Shown: piece after piece, positions 1-7,980 of the stretch
Layout: the number at the start of each line of letters is the position of its first letter
Numbering within the stretch: the stretch's first letter is position 1
Source: CAVVDY01 sp963815775
Lineage (GTDB): Bacteria > Acidobacteriota > Terriglobia > Terriglobales > Acidobacteriaceae
Length of the DNA: 64,000 nt
Assembly: GCA_963815775.1 (NCBI GenBank)
Contig: CAWFIB010000010.1
Coordinates: forward strand, 434,001-498,000
Reading direction: 5' to 3'
Made by a program: the position numbers and the translations under genes
The notes under the pieces: generated by a model
Seen by the model: the letters and a program-made list of their open reading frames with translations, nothing else
Databases searched by the model: none
What the model was told of the DNA's origin: nothing

Positions 1-1
1 G

Positions 2-787
2 CTGGTCGCTTCGGTTAGTCTGACCTGGTTTATTTACGGCCGCATCCGACGCCAGATATCAAGCAGCAATCACACAATAAAAATCGTAGCTAGTGCCAAA
101 GCCTTGGATCCGGGTACGTCCTTGACCGCGGAAGACCTGGTGCTCATCGACTGGCCGGCCAAGATGCCGCTGGAGGGCTCGTTTGCCAAGACGGAGTCCA
201 TCGTCGGCCGCATCGCCATGTATCCCATCGCGCCCAACGAACCTCTCCGCGAACCGCTGCTGGCGACGGCAGGCTCGGCTCTCGGGCTGACCGCGAAAAT
301 TCCTGAAGGCATGCGCGCGGTGGCGGTAGAGACCAATGATGTCAACAACGTTTCCGGCTTCCTGTTTCCCGGTGCGCGGGTTGATGTACTGATCACGTTG
401 CGGGGCGAGGCCGGCGCGGAATCGCTGACCGCGACGGTGCTGCAGAACATCGAGGTGCTGACGACAGGAGAGAAGATGCAGCCTGATCCTTCCGGCAAGC
501 CACAGAAGGTGCGGGAGGTAACCCTGCTGCTGACCCCCCAGGCGGCACAGAAGCTGGTGCTGGCCAGCAACCAGGGAACAATCCAGTTCGTCTTGCGCAA
601 TGGCGGCGATCAGCAAATCAGCGTTCAGGCCCCGGTGTCGGTCAGCGATCTGGAGGTCGGCTACTCGAGGAAACCAGACGCCAAGACCGAAGCCACGGTG
701 GCGAAGCCCGCGCTTCCCAGGGCGCCCCATAATGAGTACCAGATTGAAACCTTTACCGGATCGAAGCGAAGCGCAGTTACGTTCTAG
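2..787 (+). CDS. cpaB: Flp pilus assembly protein CpaB/RcpC (5' partial)
   Basis: The reading frame is open from the first bases of the window, so the N-terminus is missing and an internal TTG near base 104 should not be taken as the start. The visible 261 residues begin inside what looks like an N-terminal membrane segment. They continue with an SAF-type region (AKALDPGTSLTAEDL) and the RcpC-like region (RAVAVETNDVNNVSGFLFPG, then GARVDVLITL). CpaB proteins are periplasmic factors that work with the Tad secretin CpaC, whose gene follows 20 bases downstream. The gene order cpaB-cpaC-cpaE-cpaF-tadB-tadC supports the call. Confidence 0.9.
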   Translation: MVASVSLTWFIYGRIRRQISSSNHTIKIVASAKALDPGTSLTAEDLVLIDWPAKMPLEGSFAKTESIVGRIAMYPIAPNEPLREPLLATAGSALGLTAKIPEGMRAVAVETNDVNNVSGFLFPGARVDVLITLRGEAGAESLTATVLQNIEVLTTGEKMQPDPSGKPQKVREVTLLLTPQAAQKLVLASNQGTIQFVLRNGGDQQISVQAPVSVSDLEVGYSRKPDAKTEATVAKPALPRAPHNEYQIETFTGSKRSAVTF

Positions 788-807
788 CGGCGAATGGAGG
801 AGCTCCC

Positions 808-2304
808 TTGCAATTAACTCTTCTCAAGAATCGATATGCAGCCCTGAGGGCCCTGATTCGCCCCTCTTGCGTATTGCTGCTGGGCGTCGCGATGGCATCC
901 GCGCAGGCTCCGCAGGCAAGTCCGAACCTGGCCCGCATGGTGTCCGCTGCGGCGACTTCCGTCCAGCAGCCCGCGGCTGCTCCCGCGATGCAATCGGAGC
1001 AGAATTCGGAGCACATCCGCATCGTCGTCGGACATTCTCTTCTGGTGCACACTTCTTCGCGAATCAAGCGGCTATTGACCGGAAACCCGACCGTGCTGGA
1101 GACGGTTCCGACGTCGCCCAAGGAGCTGGTGATCACTGCCAAGGCAGCCGGCGGCAGCAGCCTGATGATTTGGGAAGAGAGCGGCGTGAACCGGATGCTG
1201 GATGTGTTCGCCGACCTCGATGTCGGACCACTGCGCACGGCTGTGGAGCAGGCCTTTCCCGACAGCGGAGTCGAAGTTGAATCGGAGGCCGACAAAGTTA
1301 CGTTGCTGGGCACGGTCGCCTCGGCAGCGGAGGCCGAGCAAATGGTCAAGATGGCCACCACCTATTCGAAGGACGTCATCAATGGCCTACAGATCGCCCC
1401 GGCGCCACACAAGAGACAGATCCTGTTGAAGGTGCGCTTTGCGGAAGCCGACCGCAACAAGCTGACGGCCTTTGGCATCAACCTGTTCAGCACCGGCGCA
1501 ACCAACACGATCGGCACCATCTCGACGCAACAGTTCGGTCCCATCTCAGGCCAGTCCTCGAACAACGGAGGCACCGGCGGGGCCAGTCCGATCACGCAAT
1601 TCAGCCTGTCCGATTTGCTGAACGTCTTTCTCTTCCGCCCCGACATCAACCTGGGGGCCACGATCAAGGACTTGCAGCAGAAACAGGTACTGCAGATTCT
1701 CGCCGAACCCAATCTGCTGGCCATTGACGGACAGCCGGCACATTTTCTCGCCGGAGGCGAGTTTCCTTATCCCGTGGTTCAGGGTACGGGGGTTGGCAAC
1801 TTTGGCGCCGTGACCATTGTGTTCAAGCCGTACGGGGTGAAGCTTGAGTTCACCGGGACCATTGGCAACGATGACTCAATTCACCTGAAGGTAATTCCAG
1901 AGGTCAGCTCTCTCGACTACACCAACTCGGTGACCGTTGCCGGATTCATCCTGCCGGCACTGCAGACCCGCAAGGCCGAAACCGAGATCGAGTTAAAGAA
2001 CGGCCAGACCTTTGGGATTGCCGGGCTGCTCGACCAGCGCACTACGGTGCAGTTGAGCAAGGTCCCCGGCATCGCTGATATTCCGATACTGGGCGAATTG
2101 TTCAAGTCGAGGAACGTCAGCCGCAGCAATAGCGAGCTGATCGTTTTGGTTACGCCGACCATCGTTGACCCGGTCAACGGTCTAATGCCGCCCTTGGAGC
2201 CGACGGTGGACATGCCGGTCCAGAACCTCAACCTCGGGCAATTTGACCGCCATCTGCCGCTTCCCGCCATACCTCCGGAAAGCCCGACGCCGCCGAGTCA
2301 CTAA
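808..2304 (+). CDS. cpaC: Tad/Flp pilus secretin CpaC/RcpA
   Basis: This 498-residue protein would form the outer-membrane channel through which the Flp pilus passes. A TTG start is chosen because GGAGGAG lies a few bases upstream and the first ~33 residues form a signal peptide (LLLGVAMASAQA). An N-terminal pilus-secretin domain (about residues 65-140) and a BON-like segment (VTLLGTVASAAEAEQ) precede the C-terminal secretin domain (about 290-470). That domain ends in the typical VPGIADIPILGELFKS and SELIVLVTPTIVDP motifs. Length and domain order are normal for the family. The stop is one base before the start of cpaE. Confidence 0.93.
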   Translation: MQLTLLKNRYAALRALIRPSCVLLLGVAMASAQAPQASPNLARMVSAAATSVQQPAAAPAMQSEQNSEHIRIVVGHSLLVHTSSRIKRLLTGNPTVLETVPTSPKELVITAKAAGGSSLMIWEESGVNRMLDVFADLDVGPLRTAVEQAFPDSGVEVESEADKVTLLGTVASAAEAEQMVKMATTYSKDVINGLQIAPAPHKRQILLKVRFAEADRNKLTAFGINLFSTGATNTIGTISTQQFGPISGQSSNNGGTGGASPITQFSLSDLLNVFLFRPDINLGATIKDLQQKQVLQILAEPNLLAIDGQPAHFLAGGEFPYPVVQGTGVGNFGAVTIVFKPYGVKLEFTGTIGNDDSIHLKVIPEVSSLDYTNSVTVAGFILPALQTRKAETEIELKNGQTFGIAGLLDQRTTVQLSKVPGIADIPILGELFKSRNVSRSNSELIVLVTPTIVDPVNGLMPPLEPTVDMPVQNLNLGQFDRHLPLPAIPPESPTPPSH

Positions 2305-2305
2305 C

Positions 2306-3547
2306 ATGCCCAAAGTCCAGGAACTCTCGCTCCTCGATCGCTCACCCCAGGCGAAATTCCGTATGGGAATCCTGTGCGTCAACATGGAAGCGGATGCCCG
2401 CATTGCCCTCGAGCCCCTGATCGAGCAAATCCCGGGGGCCTACATTGTCGACAACGTGGATGTGAATGTCGCTCCGCGAGAAGCCAGCAAACTGCTGGAT
2501 CCGTATCAGTACAAGATCTGCCTCGTCGATCTCGATCAGCGGGGGGAAGAAGGAACTCGCACCTGCCAGCGGCTGCGCGACGGCAGTGACGGGGTGGCCG
2601 TGTTCGCCGCCTGCAGCGACCTCGATCCGGAGCACATCGTGGCTGCAATGCGTGCCGGTTGTTCCGAATATCTGGCCAAGCCCTTCCGGGAAGAGGATGT
2701 GGCGTCGGCCCTGACGCAGCTGGAACAGCGGCGGCGGATACGCGCCGAAGGAGTCACCAAGGGCAAACCGGTTACCGTCATCGGCGCCAAGGGCGGTAGC
2801 GGCGTCACCTCGCTTTCCATCCATCTGGCCCTGAACCTGGTACAGCGCCACCGGAAGAAGGTGGTCATTGTCGATCAGCACCCGGCGCTGGGCGATGTGT
2901 CGCTGTACCTCGGCCTCCCCCGGCACCGCTACAGTTTTTATGAGCTGGTGCACAACACAGACCGGCTGGACCGCGACCTGCTGGAAGGCTTTATTCTGCG
3001 GCACGACAGTGGCCTGGAGGTGCTGGACTCGCCCGAGTCCATGGATGCGTTTGAGGACACGTCGCCGGAGGCGATTGAACATACCCTGGCCTTTCTGGCC
3101 GACAGCTACGACTTTGTAATCATTGATTGTCCGCCGGGCATGAGCGAGGCCACCTGCGCCGCCATCCGCCAGTCGGAACGCCTGGCGATTGTGGTCACGC
3201 CGGAGCTGCCGGCAATCCGCAATGCGGCACGGACCATTGAATATCTGACCAGCCTGCACTATCCGGAAGACAGCATCGACATCATTCTCAACCGCCATTC
3301 CTCGCGCAGCCTGCTGAGTGACGACGAGATCGAAGCCGCATTGCACCGCCCCATAGCAATAAAGCTTCCCAACGATTACAGCCAAGTAGTGAATGCCATC
3401 AACTCAGGGACGCCCATTCGCTTCGACCGCCGCTCCGATTTGCCGGTGGCGTTCGATGCCTGGGGGTTGCGCCTGACGGGGGAGAGGCCGCATCCGGACG
3501 GGGAGACCAGAAAGCACCGCGGCCTGCTTGGGCTGTTCGGACTGTAA
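2306..3547 (+). CDS. cpaE: Pilus assembly ATPase CpaE/TadZ
   Basis: This 413-residue protein is the MinD/ParA-like factor that positions Tad pilus machinery at the inner membrane. Residues ~20-135 resemble a response-regulator receiver domain (CLVDLD at 72-77, and a Lys-Pro pair at 125-126). The ATPase half has a deviant Walker A motif, GAKGGSGVTS (160-169), and DFVIIDCPPGMSE as Walker B. The ATG two bases after the cpaC stop is preferred over an in-frame ATG 63 bases upstream, which lies inside cpaC. No strong ribosome site is visible, so translational coupling to cpaC is likely. Confidence 0.9.
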   Translation: MPKVQELSLLDRSPQAKFRMGILCVNMEADARIALEPLIEQIPGAYIVDNVDVNVAPREASKLLDPYQYKICLVDLDQRGEEGTRTCQRLRDGSDGVAVFAACSDLDPEHIVAAMRAGCSEYLAKPFREEDVASALTQLEQRRRIRAEGVTKGKPVTVIGAKGGSGVTSLSIHLALNLVQRHRKKVVIVDQHPALGDVSLYLGLPRHRYSFYELVHNTDRLDRDLLEGFILRHDSGLEVLDSPESMDAFEDTSPEAIEHTLAFLADSYDFVIIDCPPGMSEATCAAIRQSERLAIVVTPELPAIRNAARTIEYLTSLHYPEDSIDIILNRHSSRSLLSDDEIEAALHRPIAIKLPNDYSQVVNAINSGTPIRFDRRSDLPVAFDAWGLRLTGERPHPDGETRKHRGLLGLFGL

Positions 3548-3566
3548 GGGGTCAAGGACTCGGAAC

Positions 3567-4916
3567 ATGGCTAACGGAAAAAGCTTGGCGACCGGGATGC
3601 GCATCAACAGCAACTGGAGCCCTCCGCGCAAGCTGGACATCTCACCTCGGGCATATCAGGAGCTGAAGTCTCTGCTGCATCGCGAACTGCTCAGCCAGCT
3701 CGACCTGGAACGGCTGACCGCGCTGGAGGACGTCCGCGCCCGCGTCCAGGTGCAGTCGCTGATTCAGGAGCTCATCGCAAAGCAGGAAACTCCGCTGAGC
3801 GCGGTGGAAAAGGACCGTCTGGTGCGCGAGGTGGCCAATGAGGTGTTTGGGCTGGGTCCGCTGGAACCTCTACTGGAAGACCCCAGCATCAACGACATCC
3901 TGGTCAACACATATCGCAGGGTCTACGTCGAGCGCAGCGGGATGCTGGAGAAGACCCAGGTGATCTTCAAAGATGAAGCCCACCTGGCCCACATCATCGA
4001 CAAGATTGTTTCCAACGTGGGAAGGCGGGTGGACGAATCCTCGCCCATGTGCGACGCCCGGCTGGCCGACGGCTCGCGCGTGAACGTCATCATCCCGCCA
4101 CTGGCGGTAGACGGCGCCATTCTCTCCATACGCCGCTTTGGCAGGATCCCGGTCGGTGCCGAACAACTGCTCACCAACCGCACGGTCACCTCCCCCATTC
4201 TGGAATTGCTGCGCGGGGCAGTGCGGGCCAAGCTGAACGTGGTCGTCTCCGGTGGCACGGGCGCGGGCAAGACCACTTTGCTCAACGTGCTCAGTGGCTT
4301 CATCAGCGAGCGCGAACGTATCGTCACTATCGAGGACTCGGCCGAGCTGCAATTGCAACAGGACCACGTGGTTCGCCTGGAGTGCCGTCCTCCCAACGTG
4401 GAGGGCAAAGGTGCGGTCCGGCAGCGGGAGCTGGTGATCAACGCTCTGCGTATGCGGCCGGACCGGATCGTCGTCGGCGAGGTGCGCGGCGAAGAAGCGC
4501 TGGACATGCTGCAGGCCATGAACACAGGGCACGATGGTTCGTTGACCACCATCCATGCCAATAATCCCCGTGATGCCGTAGCCCGGCTGGAGACGATGGC
4601 GCTGATGGCCAACCTGAACCTGCCGGAGAAGGCGATTCGCCAGCAAATCGCCTCCGCCGTCAACCTGATCGTCCAGATTTCCCGCATGAGTGATGGCACG
4701 CGCCGCATCACTCATATCACCGAAGTGGCGGGCATTGCAGAAGACGTGGTGGCCATGCAGGACATCTTTGTCTTCGACAAACTGGGCATCGATGCAGGCG
4801 GGCGGGTGCTGGGCCGGTTCCGGGCAACCGGGGTTGCACCGAAGCTGGTGGAACGCCTGAAGACCAGCGGCATTTCGTTGCCGCACGACATTTTTGAGCA
4901 CTCGATGGAGATTTGA
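3567..4916 (+). CDS. cpaF: Tad pilus secretion ATPase CpaF/TadA
   Basis: This 449-residue cytoplasmic hexameric ATPase powers pilus extrusion, and in this family retraction as well. The Walker A motif GGTGAGKTT lies at 229-237. It is followed by an Asp box (IVTIEDSAELQLQ), Walker B (RPDRIVVGEVRG) and a His box (GHDGSLTTIHANNP). The start was put at ATGGCTAACGG rather than an in-frame ATG 39 bases upstream, because the latter lies inside cpaE. The length fits CpaF. It is followed 15 bases later by tadB, as in standard tad operons. Confidence 0.95.
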   Translation: MANGKSLATGMRINSNWSPPRKLDISPRAYQELKSLLHRELLSQLDLERLTALEDVRARVQVQSLIQELIAKQETPLSAVEKDRLVREVANEVFGLGPLEPLLEDPSINDILVNTYRRVYVERSGMLEKTQVIFKDEAHLAHIIDKIVSNVGRRVDESSPMCDARLADGSRVNVIIPPLAVDGAILSIRRFGRIPVGAEQLLTNRTVTSPILELLRGAVRAKLNVVVSGGTGAGKTTLLNVLSGFISERERIVTIEDSAELQLQQDHVVRLECRPPNVEGKGAVRQRELVINALRMRPDRIVVGEVRGEEALDMLQAMNTGHDGSLTTIHANNPRDAVARLETMALMANLNLPEKAIRQQIASAVNLIVQISRMSDGTRRITHITEVAGIAEDVVAMQDIFVFDKLGIDAGGRVLGRFRATGVAPKLVERLKTSGISLPHDIFEHSMEI

Positions 4917-4931
4917 GAACGGAGTATTCGC

Positions 4932-5891
4932 ATGTCGTTTGTCACCGCCTTTCTGATCCTGCTGGTGGCGGTTTTCGCGATCGTGGTGTACTTCACCGAG
5001 CCGTCGAAGGCGGACCTGCGGGTGCGCGAGCGATTAGCCGCCGTCCGGCGCCATGTAGGGGAGCAGGGAGACGAAGACAGCGACATTCTGATTCGGGAAG
5101 TCAAATACAGCACCATCGCCTTCATCGACCGCTTTCTTCGCCGTACCAAAGCGGCTTCGCGTCTGCAAAGCGTTATGGACCAGGCGCAGGTGCCGTGGAC
5201 GGTCGGCAAGTTCGTCTTCTATTCCCTTCTGCTGGTGGTCTTCGGAGCAAGCGCCGGCAACTGGCGCTTTCCCGGGATCGTCGGCTGGCTCCCGGGAATG
5301 CTGCTGGGGGCCTTGCCGTCGGTGTGGGTCTACTACAAGCGGCAGGCGCGCTTCCGCCGCTTTGAGTCTCTCCTTCCGGAAGCAATTGATCTGATGGCGC
5401 GCGTGCTGCGCTCCGGGCATGCCTTGCCCAGTGCACTGGTGATGGTGGCCGACGAGATACCGGATCCGGTAGGCACGGAATTTCGCCGGACCGCTGACGA
5501 ACTGGGCTATGGCATGCCCTTCCGCGAGGCCATGCTGAATATGGAGCGGCGGTTCCCGATCGACGAGCTGCGCTTTCTGGTGACTGCGATTGTGGTGCAG
5601 AAGGAGAGCGGCGGCAATCTAGTCGACCTTCTGGACAAGAGCGCCGGACTGTTGCGGGCGCGCATCGTTCTCCGGCAGAAGGTCAGGGTCTTCTCCGCCC
5701 AGGGGCGGATGACGGGCTGGATCCTAGGCGCCCTGCCCTTTGTAGCGTTTTTGGCTTTGAATTACGTGCGGCCGGGCTATTCGCAGCCGCTGTTTGAAGA
5801 AGGGATCGGACGCACTCTGGTTTACATGGCGCTGGCGGCCATGGCGGTGGGTGTGTTCCTGATCCGCAGAATCGTCAACATCAAGGTTTGA
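4932..5891 (+). CDS. tadB: Tad pilus inner-membrane platform protein TadB
   Basis: This 319-residue T2SSF-family protein is half of the inner-membrane platform on which CpaF acts. It has an N-terminal membrane helix (AFLILLVAVFAIVVYF) and a further hydrophobic stretch near residues 95-135. The T2SSF core is recognisable (LLPEAIDLMARVLRSGHALP and RFLVTAIVVQKESGGNL), and there are two C-terminal helices. GGAG lies just upstream of the ATG. The stop is one base before tadC, so the two platform genes are probably co-translated. Confidence 0.92.
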   Translation: MSFVTAFLILLVAVFAIVVYFTEPSKADLRVRERLAAVRRHVGEQGDEDSDILIREVKYSTIAFIDRFLRRTKAASRLQSVMDQAQVPWTVGKFVFYSLLLVVFGASAGNWRFPGIVGWLPGMLLGALPSVWVYYKRQARFRRFESLLPEAIDLMARVLRSGHALPSALVMVADEIPDPVGTEFRRTADELGYGMPFREAMLNMERRFPIDELRFLVTAIVVQKESGGNLVDLLDKSAGLLRARIVLRQKVRVFSAQGRMTGWILGALPFVAFLALNYVRPGYSQPLFEEGIGRTLVYMALAAMAVGVFLIRRIVNIKV

Positions 5892-5892
5892 G

Positions 5893-6780
5893 ATGAGCTT
5901 CATCGTTCTAGCAGCGGTCCTGGCAGCAACCATCTTCAGCGTGACGGCCCTTGTGCTGCTGTCGACGGCCAAACGCTCCTCCACTGAAGTACGGTTGATG
6001 GAGGTCAGCAGCATTGTGGCTTCGGGCAATGCGAAGTATGCCACCGGAAGCCTGATGGCCAGCCTCACCCGCCCCCTCGCTCCGGCTCGGCAATGGCTAA
6101 AGTCGATGGATCAGGACCTGGGATACCGCCTGAGTCTGGCGGGGTTCCGCAAGCCTGAGCACGTAGAAAATTTCATTAGCGCCAAGCTGCTCTGTCCTAT
6201 CGCGGGAGTCGTAGCGGCCACCTTTTTAGGCAAGAACTTCCTGGTCGCCAGCCTGATGCTGGGCGCAGCCGGATTCTTTGCCCCCGATATTTACCTGATT
6301 CGCACCGCCAGCAAACGCAAGGCGGCCATCTCCAAGGCCTTGCCGGATTTCATCGATCTCCTGATCATCTGCATTGATGCAGGCTCCGGGATGGATCAGG
6401 CGGTGCTGAGAATATCCAGCGAGATCAAGATGGTCTGCCCTCAATTGGCCGAGGAATTGTCGGTGGTTGGCCGGGAGCAGCGCGCCGGAAAACCTCGCAT
6501 CGAAGCCTGGCGCAGTCTGGCGGACCGCACCGACCTGGATATCGTTCGCCAGTTTGTGGGGATGCTGACCCAGGCGGAAAAGTTTGGGACGCCCGTTGCC
6601 CGCTCGCTTTCGGTGTTTGCGGAGTCGTTGCGTACCAAGCGCCTGTTGGAGGCAGAAGAATACGCGGCCAAGACCTCGATCAAACTTATTTTTCCCCTGG
6701 TGCTCTGCATCTTCCCGGCGATGTTTATCGTTCTACTCGGCCCGGCTATGATCTCCATCATGAAGGTATTCCAACAGTGA
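5893..6780 (+). CDS. tadC: Tad pilus inner-membrane platform protein TadC
   Basis: This 295-residue second T2SSF-family platform protein pairs with TadB. The core motif ALPDFIDLLIICIDAGSGMD and the later FVGMLTQAEKFGTPVA are typical of TadC. Membrane helices lie at the N-terminus, near residues 95-135 and at the C-terminus (LVLCIFPAMFIVLLGPAM). It starts one base after the tadB stop. It is the last recognisable structural tad gene here; no TadD-like, TadE/F pseudopilin or prepilin peptidase gene follows. Confidence 0.92.
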   Translation: MSFIVLAAVLAATIFSVTALVLLSTAKRSSTEVRLMEVSSIVASGNAKYATGSLMASLTRPLAPARQWLKSMDQDLGYRLSLAGFRKPEHVENFISAKLLCPIAGVVAATFLGKNFLVASLMLGAAGFFAPDIYLIRTASKRKAAISKALPDFIDLLIICIDAGSGMDQAVLRISSEIKMVCPQLAEELSVVGREQRAGKPRIEAWRSLADRTDLDIVRQFVGMLTQAEKFGTPVARSLSVFAESLRTKRLLEAEEYAAKTSIKLIFPLVLCIFPAMFIVLLGPAMISIMKVFQQ

Positions 6781-6814
6781 AGGATCTCACTACCAATTAC
6801 GGAGGGTTGTAATC

Positions 6815-6925
6815 ATGGATACAGTAACGTTGATTCGTGTTCTTGCAGGCATTGTTGCCGTCATTCTGCTGGCCACTATCATCAGCCGGCGAAAAAAGGT
6901 GGCTCTGGCCAAGCGAGCAAAATAA
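6815..6925 (+). CDS. Small single-helix membrane protein at the end of the tad operon
   Basis: This 36-residue ORF begins MDTVTLIRVLAGIVAVILL. It consists of one hydrophobic helix followed by a strongly basic tail (RRKKVALAKRAK). A strong ribosome site (GGAGGG) lies 8 bases before the ATG, and the gene sits 34 bases after tadC on the same strand, which argues that it is translated. It does not look like a Flp pilin: there is no prepilin cleavage motif. I do not recognise a family. A positive-inside single-pass helper of the pilus platform is only a guess. Confidence 0.6.
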   Translation: MDTVTLIRVLAGIVAVILLATIISRRKKVALAKRAK

Positions 6926-6935
6926 GCCGGCCTCA

Positions 6936-7292
6936 ATGGCAGTCGAGGTCATTAGGATCGTAAACCGCACCAGGAAGACTGTCTTGGGCGATAGCATAAC
7001 TGTCGCCCAAAGCAGCCTGTCTCGCCTTGTCGGGCTGCTGGGAAGGCACAGCCTGGAGCCGGGAGGCGGTCTGCTCATCGTTCCCTCGCAGGCGGTTCAC
7101 ACCGTCGCCATGCGTTTTCCGATCGATGTGCTTTTCATCGGCCGCGACTGGCGAGTAACCCATTTACGTCAGGTGATGCAGCCGAATCGGGTCACGGCCA
7201 TCCACTGGAGGAGCCGGTTCGTTCTGGAACTCCCTGCAGGAGCCATTGCCGCAAGCTCGACCGTGGTCGGCGATCAGTTGCTCATCGAATAA
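6936..7292 (+). CDS. DUF192 family protein
   Basis: This 118-residue protein shows DUF192 hallmarks: SLSRLVGLLGRHSLEPGGGL, AVHTVAMRFPIDVLFIG and ELPAGAIAAS. Family members are small single-domain proteins of unsettled function and are often exported; this copy has no clear signal peptide. The start ATGGCAGTCGAGG was chosen because upstream in-frame sequence overlaps the 36-residue gene. It lies 10 bases after that gene and is probably the last gene of the tad transcript. Confidence 0.8.
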   Translation: MAVEVIRIVNRTRKTVLGDSITVAQSSLSRLVGLLGRHSLEPGGGLLIVPSQAVHTVAMRFPIDVLFIGRDWRVTHLRQVMQPNRVTAIHWRSRFVLELPAGAIAASSTVVGDQLLIE

Positions 7293-7565
7293 TCGCCCGG
7301 CAAGAAGCTCGTTCCCTAAGCCGTCTACACCAAGGGATGCTTGCCCTCGGCTAACCGCCCCGTCCCCACCCTCACTATTCCTTATTGCCTGGCCGGGTTC
7401 CGAGCCTCACCAGCCGCGGATGCGTCCTTCGCTGACAGCGCGCTTCGCTGTAACATCTGGTTAGATCTCCAAAACAAGGTCGCAGGGGTGGGCCTCTGGT
7501 CTCGCTCAATACTCTACGTCTGGCTGTGACCCGGTGCTGTTCTGTATTCGAGCATTGTCATACTA

Positions 7566-7958
7566 ATGGCTGAAATGAAAACCGCATCTCGTTGTTGTCT
7601 GGCATTCCTACTTGTCCTGCTTCGAGGTTCCTTCCTGGCAGCAGCCGGGAAGGATGATCCGCCACCCACCAAACCCAGACCTTCTGTCGGATTCGTTTTG
7701 GAGGGAGGCGGCGCGTCACTGTCTCTGGCGCTTCCATCCACCATGTCTCTTCCGGGCTTCTTAACGCCGGTGCGTTGGAACGGCCAGGTGTTCGTGGATG
7801 GTGGGTTGCTCGACGTTTTGGATTTTGGTCTCGCGCCCGAAAGGAGGGCTCAATCTGAGGGTTGTAAACTTTCCTCTCGTCGACCCCACGGCAAAGACGC
7901 TCTATTGCCATTGCCCAAGCTTTCGGCCTCACCGGACCTTTGCAAGGACAAGGACTGA
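7566..7958 (+). pseudogene. Decayed patatin-like phospholipase with internal deletion
   Basis: An open frame of 130 residues starts with a signal-peptide-like segment and then PRPSVGFVLEGGGA, which matches the oxyanion-loop start of the intact patatin just downstream. It jumps directly to SLSLALPSTMSLPGFLTPV and VFVDGGLL, which match the region around the catalytic Asp of the same protein. Comparison with the neighbour implies loss of about 143 residues, including the GxSxG nucleophile motif. Beyond DGGLLDVL the homology fades and the C-terminal barrel is absent. It looks like the remnant of a tandem duplicate. No ribosome site precedes it. Confidence 0.72.
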
Positions 7959-7980
7959 ATTGGAGTTCAGGAGAAACAGT

